NCBI GenBank assembly: GCA_028554755.1
Contig: JAPTOF010000010.1
Span: 12,716,001 to 12,780,000 of the forward strand
Origin: Cordia subcordata
Taxonomy: Eukaryota > Streptophyta > Magnoliopsida > Boraginales > Cordiaceae
Length of the DNA: 64,000 nt
Reading direction: 5' to 3'
The position numbers and the translations under genes are program-made. Shown here one piece after another: positions 49,245-61,090 of this stretch (its first letter is position 1; each line of letters starts with the position of its first letter). Below the pieces are notes generated by a model that made no database searches, was not told the origin of the DNA, and saw only the letters and a list, made by a program, of their open reading frames with translations.

Positions 49245-50438
49245 TCAAGAGCATAATTGAACCTTGGTCATCTTTAGGACACCATTCTCATTTCGGAATT
49301 TGTAACCATGAGAATCCAAACGCCCAAGAGAAATCAAGTTTTTCTTCATCTCTGATACATGCCAACACTCAAGAGATCTTGTAATACCATCAAACATCTT
49401 GATATTTTCGATGCCCATTCCCTCCACCTTTAATAAAAGATCATTGCCCAGAATGACTTTCCCTTCTCTTTTGGAATAAGAAAAGAACCAGTCACGCCTA
49501 GGACACATATGGAACATTGCACTAGTATCAAGAATCCATTGATTATGCCACTGTGATGCACTCACAGTCAAAACTTCCTCAGTACTACTCAAGTTATCTC
49601 TATCAATGTCAGCACTCTCTACCACATTAGCTGAATTCTCCACCTTTTTCTTTCCCTTTTTCAGTTTTGGACATTCTTTCTTAATGTGACCCTTTTCACT
49701 ACACTCGAAACAGCGTAGCTTCCTTGCTCTTGATTTTGACCTTAACTTGCTTTTCTTTCTACCTGAAGACCCCCATTTATTCTCCGATCTCCCTCTACTC
49801 ACTAAACCTTCCCCATGAACTTCTTCTCTATGTCCCGAAATATGTGTTTGAAGATCCTTCAATTTTAATGAAGTAATCACATCTTCAAAAGTAATTTTAT
49901 CTCTCCCGTACAACATAGTGTCCACAAAGTTCGTATATGAAGGCGGTAAGGAGCATAATACGATCATAGCTTGGTCTTCGTCATCAATTTTAATGCCCAC
50001 ATCCTTCAAAGCAATAAAACAAGAGGTAAACTCATCAAAGTGTTGTTTTAGTGAGGTACCTTCTTTCATTCTAAGATGATGCAATCGGTTCTTCAACTAC
50101 TTGAGAGATTTAGATGCATACAATTCCACCAAAGTATTCCAAGCCTCAACTGCTTTCGTCTTCTCAGCAATCTCCAGCAATACTTCATTCGTCACGGACA
50201 TATGTATTGCACTCAAGGCTTTCGCTTCGAGTTCTTCTCTCACTGCTGATTCCGTCTACTCTGGGATCACTTCTTCAATGACTTTCCAAAGTCCTTGCAT
50301 TGTCATAAATATCTTGAATATGATCCTCCATAGACTGAAACTCATTCTCCCGTCAAACTTCTCGATTTCAAACTTTCCACCTGTGGAAGACATATTTGTT
50401 TGCACAAAACTTGCACTTCGGGATAGAATTTGGCTCAA
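49245..50438 (-). pseudogene. gag and protease of the copia element
   Basis: A single frame starts at the ATG at 50438, with in-frame stops near 50256 and 50098. It opens with FEIEKFDGRMSFSLW, the usual copia gag start. It contains the gag core (HHLRMKEGTSLKQHFDEF), a basic region, and the zinc knuckle CFECSEKGHIKKEC. It then enters the protease, where the active site reads WILDTSAMFHMC: D-T-S in place of D-T-G. It runs to about 49245, where a frameshift leads into the integrase N-terminus. Confidence 0.85.
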
Positions 50439-51255
50439 CAGATCGCAAAAATGGATTCAGCACGTCGTTAAACCTTAGGAACACCCTCGGTCAACTTTGC
50501 TCAACACCGGTCAAAGTCAAACCTATTGGTCAAAGTCAACACCGTCCCTAAACATGTACTTCAGAGCAGAATCTTGAAAAATAGAGCCCAAAAACGGACT
50601 CAGCACGTCGAAAAACATGGGGTAAGGCTCTGGTCAAACTCGGTCAACCCTTGGTCAATGGTCAACGGTCAAAGTCAAACCCTGGCAAACCGTGGTCAAC
50701 CTCGATCAACACGGTCAAATAGGTCAACTGGTCAGAAATTTTTTTTAGGACTAAATCTAAGCCCAAATAAAATTTTCTTTTTTATTCTTTTGGCCTGAAT
50801 TAAGCCCAAACCTAAAAAAGAAATTTATTATTTTTCTGGCCTAGAACCCAAACCCAACAAAAATTAATTAACCCAAGACCCAAGACCTAGCGAAAATTGA
50901 ACAAGGCCACTACCCAGGCCCGATCCAAATAAACCCAAAGACCCAAAGCCTACTAACCCTAAACCTGCTTTACAAACTTGAACCAATTTCTAAAAAAAAA
51001 AAAAATACCTGAACGCCCAAAAAACTAACGTCAAGAGCACGCGAACTCTATCTTCTTCGCTTGTTCTTCAAACCTAAACACGAACCACGACCCGCCGACG
51101 TAAGCTTCCATTCCAGCCACCAACGCTTTATGTAGACAGCACCGGAGCACTCCTCGCCAAGCTGTTTGGTTAAGCACCGTTTGGTTTGAGAAATTTTGGT
51201 TTCACAGTGAGTTTTGATTTTTACTTTTTCCCTCAAGAAGCGGATTAATACCTAA

Positions 51256-51267
51256 GCTCTGATACCA
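51256..51267 (-). other. Primer-binding site of the copia element
   Basis: The minus strand reads TGGTATCAGAGC, complementary to the 3' end of initiator-Met tRNA, directly inside the 5' LTR. Confidence 0.9.
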
Positions 51268-51270
51268 GTT

Positions 51271-51651
51271 TGTTGGGGAAAAACATGCAAACGCGAAAAA
51301 TACGAGAAGAAAACGAACACAGGAGAATTAGGTGGTTCGGCCTTAAAGCCTACGTCCACGGGCAGCAGAGAACAAATTATTATTGATCTCGAATACTACA
51401 AGACTTACTATGGTTTCTCTCACATCACACCCCCATGGGGTGTGGCCTTAAGGCATCTAATACAATGTCCTAGCCCCTATTTATAGTACACAAGTATCCT
51501 AATCCGTATTCTACAAGGATAAGGAAACAGTATACTATAAGGAAAAAAGACACATATTAATTATGTATTGTTATGGTAGAAGTAAACAAGGTAAATGCTA
51601 ACAAGGAAATTTCCTATTCTTGTTGCCAAAGAATTCGGGCCACATTCAACA
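51271..51651 (-). repeat. 5' LTR of the copia element
   Basis: On the plus strand it starts TGTTGGGGAAAAACATGC and ends CACATTCAACA, giving perfect TGTTG/CAACA inverted termini. A CTATTTATAG box (51477-51486) is a candidate TATA region, usable from either strand because it is nearly palindromic. Confidence 0.9.
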
Positions 51652-51910
51652 AAAATGATTGGGGGATTCAAGTATTCCTGGAAGGGGTGGCACCATAAAT
51701 TGGTACTCAAAAGGCCCAAGTTGGGCATATGGAATGTCCCTCAATGGTGGATGCATAGTGATGATGAAGAAGCCAGCTATCCAACCAACTTAGCTTCTGA
51801 GGAATTCAAGGAATGAAAGAAGATCCGGGACTCGAAGGTGAACGATTATAATACACTTCTGGACGAGGACCGAGTCATTAAAGCCATGATGTGTCTGAGC
51901 CAATACTAGC
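51652..51910 (+). pseudogene. Transposon-like ORF (PF04195-like), right part
   Basis: After the AAAAT duplication the plus frame reads GGFKYSWKGWHHKLVLKRPK and WNVPQWWM, then, past a stop near 51816, VNDYNTLLDEDRVIKAMMC. The W-rich 'KGWKxxFFxV ... W..P..W' layout fits the same putative gypsy-type transposon family as 45771-46039. The two parts form the interrupted target of the copia insertion. Confidence 0.45.
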
Positions 51911-51966
51911 AAGTGCACTTCTCTATTTGAACCTTATTAAGACATCGAAAAACAATCAATTACTAC

Positions 51967-52495
51967 ATAAAAATTAAATATAAAATTTATAAATTGAAAT
52001 CAAACATCCATAACCAAAGTAGGTTTCATCCTTCCCTAACAAGAAAAAACTACCCCATAATAATAGTAAAGAAACAGTGAAAAATAGAAATTGTATCTCC
52101 ACATAATTGAAATCAAAGGAACAAGAACTCAGGAAATTAAAGTAAATTCGTGGAAGGGACTGTAAACCAATCTTCGAATCTTAAAAATTGCTCGCTTTTC
52201 CTTATTGTTTTCTACTCCTTGCTTGATCCCCTCATAAATATAAAATTTATAAATCGAAATCAAACATCCACAATAGAACTTGGTTTCATCCTTCCTTAAC
52301 AAGGAAAAACTACTCCACATTCATGGTAAAGAAACACAATAAAAAATAGAAATTGCATCTCCACATAATTGAAACTAAAGGAACAAGAACTCAAAAAATT
52401 AGAAGTAAACTCGGGGAGGGGAGTGCACATCTTCAAATCTTAAATGTTGCTCACTTGATCTTCCTCATCGTTCTTTACCCCTTGCTTGATCCCTC
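51967..52495. repeat. Two-copy tandem duplication (about 265 bp)
   Basis: Both units run through ATAAAATTTATAAAT, GAAATCAAACATCCA, TTTCATCCTTCC, ATCTCCACATAATTGAAA, GGAACAAGAACTCA and CTCCTTGCTTGATCCC-like blocks in the same order. Copy 1 is about 51967-52232 and copy 2 about 52233-52495. They differ at roughly one base in ten. A 63-codon minus-strand frame inside has no known motif. Confidence 0.75.
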
Positions 52496-52998
52496 ATACA
52501 CGTATTTATAGTTTTGCTTTGCTTGAGAAAAAAGAATCACATTCCATCACTTCTTTTCAAACAATAAGATTCTTTCCTTGTTTTGATTTCCTAATTCAAA
52601 AAGGAAAAATATCATACTTGCTCTCCAAGATAAAATAAAAATTTCCTCTCCTTCCAAAAGTCTTCTATTATGATTAAGAAAAGATTTTAAATTTTCAAAA
52701 GGTAAAACTTTTAAAATTTTCGCAGCTACAACTTCATGAGCATGTCATGGTCGTGTATGCATTTTCATGGGTTGGCCATAGAATTCTCCATTGTGAAAAC
52801 TCCTTTAACTCAAGTAAACACAACTAAAACACAAGAAAAACAGAAAACTAAGTTGTAGCTCATCTTATAAGTCATATGATAAGAAATAAGTACTTATCAA
52901 ATAAGATTGTCCAGTATACGATTATTAATAGCTTAAATTAAAATGTAGAAGTAAACTAATTTTACAGTAATACCCTCAATTTTGAATCATGAAATATT
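52496..52998. other. AT-rich spacer
   Basis: No gene or element recognised. Confidence 0.45.
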
Positions 52999-53042
52999 CA
53001 CACACACACACACACACTCTCTCTCTCTCTCTCTCTCTCTCT
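52999..53042. repeat. Compound microsatellite (CA)n(CT)n
   Basis: An uninterrupted CA run is followed by a CT run, then CTTACCACTATCCACA. The latter motif and a shorter CT run recur right after the MITE at 53061-53288. Confidence 0.9.
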
Positions 53043-53060
53043 TACCACTATCCACACTAT

Positions 53061-53288
53061 AAGGCCGGTTTGGATTAGCTTTTTTTTTTAAGGAAAAAAC
53101 ACTTTTTTCCCTGAAAAAGTTACATTAAATTTGTAATAACTATTTGATTTGGCTCCTAAAAAAGCTGAAACTCTGAAAAAAGCTCAAATACAGCTTTTGA
53201 AATCAGAATTTTCAGCTTCTGAAAAAAAAACTATTTTTCAAAAGTTGTTAAAAAAGTACTTTTAAAAAAAGCCAATTCAAATGAGCTC
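53061..53288. mobile_element. MITE, same family as 15273-15494
   Basis: The left end is AAGGCCGGTTTGGATTAGC, and the right end read inverted is GAGCTCATTTGAATTGGC. The size (228 versus 222 bp) and the GTTTGGAT-type ends match the element at 15273. The interior is rich in AAAAAGCT/AGCTTTTT blocks. It interrupts a CT-rich repeat whose unit reappears on its right side. Confidence 0.65.
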
Positions 53289-53530
53289 ATAAACATACAC
53301 ACTCTCTCTCTTACCATTATCCACATTATAAACATACACAACATACTCATTATACACATTACATATACTATACAAATTGTGCACAGTGTACACAGTTTAC
53401 ATAGTACATGTATTATACACACACATCGAACACATTGCATACACTACACACACTATACAAATTGCACATACTAGACACATTACACATCACTAAACACATT
53501 AAAAACACTACACGCATTACACTGCACATT
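53289..53530. repeat. Degenerate CA-rich minisatellite (ACATTACACACTAC-like units)
   Basis: Short units such as CACATTACATATACTATAC, CATTGCATACACTACACAC and ACACATTACACATCACTA follow one another. The reverse complement of this motif (TGTGTAGTGTATGTAATG) makes up the repeat at 60117-60355, in the opposite orientation. Confidence 0.7.
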
Positions 53531-53988
53531 TAGCTTCATCTTGATAACTTTGTTAATTTTATGTAATACCCACATTTACTAAGTGCTTTGTATTGTTAAT
53601 GGTTCTAAATTGAGTGGTTTGATATAATTTTGAGTATGACGTAGGCCCAGAGAGAGAATGAATAAATTCAAAGCTAAAATGAAGGGGGGGAGGGGGAAGA
53701 AGAGCTAAAAATTTGCAGGTTTTGGGCAGCAATCTACAATAAAATTCATAACTGGAGCCATAGGGCTCCAATTGAGGTGACTCAAGTGTCCACGGGAAGA
53801 TTAAAATGAGAGTTACAATTTTCATGTTGAAGGTTTTGCGAATTCTTGCAATAAAATGGTGTAAATGAGTTTGAAGTTTCAATATACGAATTGCAAGAAA
53901 AGACAAAAAGAACTTTCCTTAGTTGCGGGGCTCGTAAGAAGCTCAAAACCTATCCTATCTCAAAGTAAATAGACAAGGTCTGTGTTAT

Positions 53989-54041
<53 letters not shown>

Positions 54042-57000
54042 TAGTATGTCACCTCTGCGATTACACAGGATGTGCCATATGTAGGTTGAAAGATTTAATT
54101 TTTTATTCATCTAAATGTTCCAAACAAATTATATGAACTAATTTTAATAGATTAAATAATAATAATACACATACGGTTTATAATATAACATTATATTGGG
54201 AAACAAAATTAGACCTACCTAATAAAGAGATTTGCAACCATATAGTGAAAAAAGCCTATTGCTACAAATAGCTGAATAATATTAAAACCAACTTTTCCAT
54301 ATGACCTACAATAACTTGCTATATTTTATCAAAGCAAATAGAGATTAATGATGTTGCTATGCTTTAAATACCATATAATGATTAGACTGCAATATATGTA
54401 TATAACATTTTAAGTAGTCAAGTTCATATATATTTGTCAATTGACAAAATTATGTTTAGGGTCTAAAATTAAATTATAGATTAGAAAAATATTTTGAAAA
54501 ATCTTTCATTTTTACATATTATTCTTAAAATAGAAGGAAGGCTTACCTCCATTTTCTAAGATAATCACATATATGCTATCGATTTTTGTCAGATTATTGC
54601 GTAAATAAAAAAAGATCTGATAAAAATTCACAATATACATGTGATTGTCTGATATATATACAAAATTTTGAAAATTGCGAGATATTATAATTTGGAATTA
54701 CAGAGAAATTATGGTGACATAAAAGGAATTGATTGAATTGCAAGTATCTAGAATAAAAGGGAAGCAAATCTGAGTTGCCATGCGTGAGATTGGAATGTAT
54801 GAGCTAAAATATGATACTAAAATAATAATTTAACCATGATTTTAGGTCCAAATTATATATGGAGAAGAAAAAGAAAAGATTTTTTTAGTGCACGAAAAGG
54901 GAAGAAATCGAATTGAACAACAACTAAATGATTTAGTTGTAGGCAACAGACCTATAATGTCCATATATATTTATGATTTGAAAATCGAAAGAGTTAAGAT
55001 TTTGCAATTACGGAGGAGTTAAATAAAAAAATCAAATATAATAAAAACGAAAAATTCTAGAAAAGGAAGACCATATATGGAATTTTTTTTTATAAAAAAA
55101 GGACAGCTACACATTTTTTTAGCATTATTATTAAGCAGTAAACATGTGGCAACAAAGTAATAGCGACATGTGGTAACATGACATTCAACGGGGTCTGTTT
55201 TATATTATAATATAGATGTGTATATATATATATATACACATACACATCACATGAAGACCAAATAAGGGGAGTGGCAGACAATTTATTTCTTTTAGATGAT
55301 TTCTTTCTTTTTAGTTTTTCTCCTTTTTTTTTTCCCCAAAAACAGAGAGTTCAACCAAAAAATAGTTATATTTAGAGAATTCGACTATAGATAGAAAATT
55401 CAGAACTTACTTATTGATGAATAATACAATGGGTTTTTCTTTCTCTATTTCTTTTTGGTTTTCACCTTAAATTCAATTATGATCTAAATTTCCATAATCC
55501 AGGTGATATTTGGGAAATATTTTATTTATTCTTGAATACTTTGGGACTTATTTAATTTATTTATATTTATGCTTTAGTTTTGAATTATTTTATTGATTAA
55601 TTATTGTTATGCATGTAGTTAATTTTCATTAATCAAGAATTTAATTTTGCCATATAGGAATTTGTAAATTCTTGTAGGTATGAATATAGATTAATTTAAC
55701 AAACTAGAATCAATTAATTGATTTGAGATTGAGAGAGATTATTCCACTGAGATAATCTATGCCCTTTTTTTTTAATTAATTTTTTAGAACTTGTTAGATT
55801 AATTAATTAGAAAAAAGTGAGTGATAATTTATGCCAATGAGATAAATTATGCCTCAACAACTTTAGTTAATTAATCTAGGTGAATTAGAGCTTTTAGGCT
55901 AATCCCAAGTGCTTAATTGAGAATCTCGAAGTTGATGAACGTAAATAGGATAATTCAATTAATTATCACCCTCAATCGCGTTCTTCATAAATTTGATTTT
56001 CTCAATTTTTGTGGTTGATTTCTACCTTTTTTTTTAGTTAATTTACTTTATAAGTTTTTAATTTAATTTAATTTAAGAATAATTTTTTCCTTGATATTTT
56101 AATTTAGTTCTTGATAGTTTTTATTTCTCATCAATTCCTGATAATAATCTCGATTCCTTGTGGTTTGACCCTTTAGTCATCATTTGTGTGATAGACATAA
56201 CAAAGAAAAAATAATAACGCATTGATCATGATGCATATTGTAAATTATAAGGCATGAAGAACTGTAATAAGTCCTAATGGCGACGGGGGAGCTAAAATTT
56301 TTCTCAATGGGATATTATAATATAATTTCATCTGAATAAAAGTTTGTCATTTTTCAATAAGATTTTTATTTATTCTTGAATTGGCACATAACACCATTAG
56401 AACAACTAAAGGGAAAGGGGAAAAAAAAGAAAAGAAAAAAGAACAACCCAAACCAAACACCACTAGTTGACAGATTTCAACCCTTAAAGCATATCTACTA
56501 TGACATCTTCTCTAGCATCTTTCACACTTCCAACTTCTTGGTGGCAAACTCTTTAGAGAGGGGGTGAATAAAGCAGAAGTAGAACGATTTTAGCTTTTCA
56601 GAATTAATTTGGTAATTTGAAACTTAAAAAAAAGGTAATAGGCAACGATTTTATCACCAGCTATATTAGGGGTCAATTAGTTTAAAATTGTCGCTAATAT
56701 AGGCGTTGACTATTTAAAACGCCACCTATATATAATTCTAGAAAAAAAAAAAAAACCATACCATGCTTCATCCACAGCTTGAACTTTGAACTTTTCTTAT
56801 TGTAAGACTATATAATTCATACTATCCACTAATCAAGCTAATTAAATTCATAAATTTTCTTGCTTAACAATATATTTATGTATTACTTAAACCCTTACCT
56901 GTATTGTAAAATAGTCGGCTATTCTTCGTTATTTTATATTGAAACCGCTGCTTATTCTTGGTTTCTTTGTAGTGTGATCGACACTTTGAAGCGGAATCAT

Positions 57001-59335
57001 AAAGTAGTGCAAGGAGCAAAGAAAAGTAACCAAAAACAGATACAATGATTTATAGTGGTTCGACACTAGCCTACATCCACTCAACAAGCCTCCCACTAGA
57101 GATTTTCGCAAACTCTACTAAGCAACCTTGAGCTTTTCAAAGGTTCATTTAGCTTAAGGACTAACTTACAACACTTGATTCAACCCAAATCAAGCAAAAC
57201 CCAAAACTCACATTTTGATTTGATATTTTTCACTCTTTTCGCTCAAAACCAGCTAATCTAATGATTACAATATATATATATATATATATATATATGATAG
57301 TGACAACTCACAATATTTTAGCACAACACTGAAAAGAATAAAATAATACACCTAAATCTTATGATTACCTTAAATTTTGTGCACTTTATTGTTTTTGATT
57401 CAATACGACAAATACATGTGTATGTACATTGAAAAAAAATAGCTGTTAGATACAATAGGAATAATTAATTTTGATTTTAAAATATATGGGAGAGGATAAG
57501 TTTGTATAGTTGTACTAGAAACAACTAGTTTTGGATAACATTTTCGTTCACAGCTCACATGTGGTCAAGGTTTCTGACATGGCAATCAACCGCAACCCTC
57601 GACCGTCAAAGAACATGCAAAGTTCTCAGGAGGTCAACTTTGATACATGTGGCCAACCTCATGGTCGATACCATTCCCAATCCAAGCCTTACTGGCACTC
57701 GACGTAATTCCTCGTGTAGTTGATCGCTTGCCTCTACTGCCAAAGAATTTGAATTAATTTTTCAAAAACACTTTAGTTCCAAACTCCCTTTTTGTCAAAC
57801 AAGATTTAAAGTGCCTTTTAAAGCTAATATACATTTCAAAAACATTTTAAAGGCTTCGAAAACTTTTAGTGGATATAACTTAAGAGACAAATACATAGAG
57901 ATGTGCACAAAGAGGGGAACCTTACATTGAAAACTATGTCCGCACCCATTATGCATTCCATCTCCATACTTATATCACCTCTTCACTTTAAGTTTTCAAA
58001 AATGCTTTCAACAATGCTCCATGACTGGTAAGCACGGGCAATGACACCAGATCTTCGAGGCTATAAAATCAAACTTGTCAAGTAAAGACTCATTATAAAG
58101 CATTGGTCCATTCAAAAGCATTTGAGTCTAAGTAGTTGACCAATAAAGCAATCCATTCACATCAAGTACTAATACATTCATCAAGCATGCAATCTTTGCA
58201 TTCTGGATTTTATTCTAAGGTTTCATTAGTCAACATTAAAACACTAAAAATGGCATAAAATGCTAACACAACTCATAACGTCAAAACATTTGACACAATT
58301 GTTCTTGGTAATACGAATTTTTTTTGACTTGGAAAACCTAAGCTGTAGGGTTTCTTACCCTCAATGACTCGTACAAATATGGGTGGCTTTACTCTTTTGC
58401 CATCAGAGACAAGCACTACTTCCTTCGAGAAGTCCATCATGTGAATTCGAAAATCAGCATCGGAAAAATTTGATACACTTGGTGCTTCCTCTACTTCTTT
58501 TGCTGAATGGAATCACTATTACAGCTTTGATCCTGGTTTATTCATTCTATCATTTCCTTCAAGACAATGAGGCTTATCAGATGAGAACGATATTTTGTTT
58601 TCTCTGCAAAAGAGAGCAAAGAGAGTACGGAGAGGTTGGCTTAGACCTTCATCCAATTTTTTATGAGTGACCACCAGATCTCCTTTATTTATGTTTTTTT
58701 TCTTGTTTTCATGAGTTCTATAAGCTTCTTATGGATAATCTGTAATTCTGACCCTTGGGTGAAAGGCAAAGTGAAAGGCGTACTATAACCCCCTAAACAA
58801 TTAGTTCATCTGATCTCGCAAAAAAAAAAGTTCATCTGTCCCTAAGACCCTGTGGGTCCAACGGACGACTAGCTTAACTATAAATTGTCCATCTGGATCA
58901 CGGGCTCGAGCATACAATAAAAGCAAAGTTTGAATTGTAATGTTGGTGGCACACATACGTGCATGATGGAGGAAGAAAGGTTAGAAGATAAGTACAGTAA
59001 TGCTAGTACATGCATGATGGTAAAAAAGCATACACAAATGACAGATATTAGATGTAAAAGCTAATAATGCCTTCAACCTTTTTCCTTTTCATTGCAAACA
59101 TCACGGGTGTACACTCATACAAAACTCGAAAAATACGCAAGTGTCTAACCCAAGCTTCAACATAGACGTGCGCGTAAGCATGCAGTGTATTTTGATGGAA
59201 TGGGGGAGTAGCTCAAGTAGTTTAGACTACTTCCTCTAGGAGCAAGGTCTTAAGTTCAAATCTTGTGGGAGATAGGAGTTTGATTGGGGGTAGTATCAGA
59301 GTAGTGACCTTGAAGCATATGGTTATTCTAATGCC
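53531..59335. other. Long AT-rich region without a supported gene
   Basis: I see (TA)n at 53993-54040 and 57270-57295. Possible LTR-derived remnants lie at about 55700-56190 (ending near CTCGATTCCTTGTGGTTTGA) and about 57040-57200 (TTTATAGTGGTTCGACAC, as near retroelement LTR starts). A 95-codon plus frame at 58383-58670 has a hydrophobic stretch but matches no family I know. An inverted pair around 56645-56735 resembles a DNA-transposon end. None of these is strong enough for its own call. Confidence 0.4.
53993..54040. repeat. (TA)24 microsatellite
   Basis: Uninterrupted TA dinucleotides, the longest simple repeat in the window. Confidence 0.95.
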
Positions 59336-59619
59336 TAAGGGTGTTCATTGGAGATTATCCGGTCCAAAATAGAGTATTACTGTTTTTCCAAAATAATTTT
59401 GGAGAAAAAATTTTCACCAATTTTTGCACAACTCCCCAATAGGGAATACAATTTGGATAATGGGGAAATTAGACAAAACTCCTTGGAGAATGGAGATCTC
59501 CAATTTAAAAAAATACATTAAAGGTAAACACACACTAAAAATACACACACTTGCAAAAAAAAAAATTGTTTATATTTTCTCTTGAAAAAATTTTTATGAT
59601 TTGGTTGTCACGCCAAAAA

Positions 59620-60116
59620 ATTGAGCTTCGGTGCCTCAGGACCTAGCCGAGGGCGCCGGGTCCTGGACTTAGCGCCCTGGGACCCTGCTCCTGCCCCTGG
59701 CTCCCTGCCTGATGCCTGAGACCCCGGACACTGAGGACGGTGTGTGGGCCCTTGGGACCAAGGATGCAGTCGGGGCCCTCACCATCGCCTCGGACCCGGC
59801 TCTTGGTCCCCCGGCCCCCTACACCCCGAGACCTGACTCAGGACTCAGCTCGGGCTCGACATGCAGGGTGCCGGGTACCTTGGTGCCGTGGCCAAGGTAG
59901 GGGTCGAGAACGGGGCCAAGGCTGGGGGACCGGGGAGCCGGGGGCCAGGGGACAGGATCGTGGCCGAGGCCGGGACAGGGATAGGGGCCATGGCCTGGGG
60001 GACAAGACCGTGGTCGAGGCCAGGGTCAGGGCTGAGGAAAGGGGTCGTGGCTTGGGGGACAAGACCGTGGTCGGGGCCGGGGTTGGCACGCAGGGGACCT
60101 GGGGCCCCGGGGGCCG
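59620..60116. repeat. GC-rich island with 58-bp minisatellite units
   Basis: The stretch is dominated by GGGGCC, GGGACC and CCGGGG words. GGGGGACAAGACCGTGGTCG occurs twice about 58 bp apart (near 59996 and 60054), with a third weaker unit (GGGGACAGGATCGTGGCCGA) just upstream. Open frames exist in several phases on both strands (for example 59740-60198 plus and 60308-59838 minus), but they are low-complexity products of base composition. I do not call a gene. Confidence 0.8.
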
Positions 60117-60355
60117 CAGTGTGTTTAGCGTGTTAAATGTTTGTAGTGCGTGTAGTGTCGAAAATATAGGTAATGTGTGTAGTGTATGTAATGGGTGAAT
60201 TGTGTGTAGTGTTTGTAATGGACAGGACCCGAGGGTCGGGGCACCATGGACCCAGGGCCGCAGTTTGTTTAGTATGTGCAATGTGTGTAGTGCGTGTAGT
60301 TTGTGCAAAGTGCGTAATGTGTGTGGTTTTTGTAATGGGTGGAATGTGTTTAGTG
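60117..60355. repeat. TGTGTAGTG-type repeats in a 145-bp higher-order array
   Basis: Units of TGTGTAGTG/TATGTAATGGG alternate. The block beginning GGGGGCCGCAGTGTGTTTAG (about 60108) recurs as AGGGCCGCAGTTTGTTTAG about 145 bp later. Between the two sub-arrays lies a GC-rich piece (ACCCGAGGGTCGGGGCACC). Confidence 0.7.
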
Positions 60356-60582
60356 TTTGTATTTGGCCTTTTAAAAAGTTGGTCTACTTAATTTTAGATA
60401 AATTGGACAATCTCCAAAATTTAAAATTTTATCCAATCTTCAATTTTTTTTCCTCAAAAAATTCCCCCTATCTAATATTTTTTTCTCCAATTGACCATTC
60501 TCTATATCAAATTTCCCCAAACTCCCAAAATTTTGGAGAAAATATTAGGGATCTCCAATGAGTGAACACCCTTACTAATGCC

Positions 60583-61090
60583 ACCAAATATATTTTATAA
60601 AACAAGAAAAAGAAAAAGAGAAGAAAGAAGGAAAAGCTGACGAGGACACAATTTTACCCTAAATAAATTTCATCATGGAGTAGGCATAATCTCAATTATA
60701 CATGTTGGACGACTAAATGACGGGCTCAAGTACGCGTAACTTGAAAAAACTAGTCTAAAGTTTCGACCGATGTAGATTCTCAAGTCTTGAAGCTAAAGAG
60801 CATTCAGGAAAGGCAAATGGAATGCATAACTGAATTCTCATGCTTCAGTTGAGTGTGCTCTTCCAAGCAACGCACAGTAAGCAAAGTATAGATGTTTCTG
60901 TTGTTGCCCTTCTCAAGTTCCACATCTTTCGCTGGACCAAATTCATTTTCACAATTAAAAAAAAAAAGAAAAGAAACAGTAATTTGAGTTACTTTGCAGC
61001 TATTGCATCCTCCAGGCCTCAACAAAAGTGAAAAAGGATTGAAATGAGCAAGTAAAAGGTTTACACTGTTTTCTCTCTCTCTAGGTGGGT
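60583..61090. other. Spacer 3' of the trigger-factor-like gene
   Basis: This is the presumed 3' UTR and flank of the minus-strand gene ending at 61091. Short frames are chance. Confidence 0.4.

Larger units (their letters stand above)
46040..51651 (-). mobile_element. Full-length Ty1/copia retrotransposon with 5-bp target duplication
   Basis: It measures 5.61 kb. LTRs are 46040-46419 and 51271-51651, and AAAAT flanks both sides exactly (46035-46039, 51652-51656). On the minus strand the 5' LTR is followed after 3 bp by TGGTATCAGAGC (51267-51256), and the 3' LTR is preceded by AAGGTGGAGATT (46431-46420). Gag, protease, integrase, reverse transcriptase and RNase H are present in the copia order. 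All reading frames carry stops and frameshifts, and the catalytic YVDDM is YVHDM, so it is not active. The LTRs differ at about 26 of 380 positions by my count (about 7%), indicating an old insertion. Confidence 0.92.
59336..60574. mobile_element. hAT-like non-autonomous element carrying a GC-rich minisatellite cargo
   Basis: The ends are TAAGGGTGTTCATTGGAGAT on the left and, inverted, TAAGGGTGTTCACTCATTGG on the right. They match apart from a 4-base indel. Exact 8-bp duplications CTAATGCC flank it (59328-59335 and 60575-60582). Both subterminal parts are AT-rich with TTTTGGAGAAAA and GGGGAAATT blocks in inverted order. The middle (about 59620-60116) is very GC-rich, unlike anything else in the window, and is followed by TGTGTAGTG-type repeats. 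No transposase or known protein domain is seen. The 8-bp duplication and short ends indicate the hAT superfamily. Confidence 0.85.

Noticed and set aside
55700..56190. Possible LTR remnant ending near CTCGATTCCTTGTGGTTTGA
   Set aside because: The ending resembles Ty3 LTR ends, but no second copy, primer site or termini were found.
56640..56740. Inverted GCTATATTAGGGG/CGCTAATATAGGCG motifs suggesting a DNA-transposon end
   Set aside because: Only a short inverted pair is present; no partner end or target duplication located.
58383..58670. 95-codon plus-strand frame with a hydrophobic segment
   Set aside because: No recognisable domain, no clear splice partners and no codon bias I can judge. 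Kept as a note inside the spacer entry only.
59740..60308. Overlapping long open frames on both strands (152 and 156 codons) in the GC-rich island
   Set aside because: They arise from low stop-codon frequency in GC-rich tandem repeats. The peptides are Gly/Arg/Pro-rich, repeat-derived, overlap on both strands and match no family.
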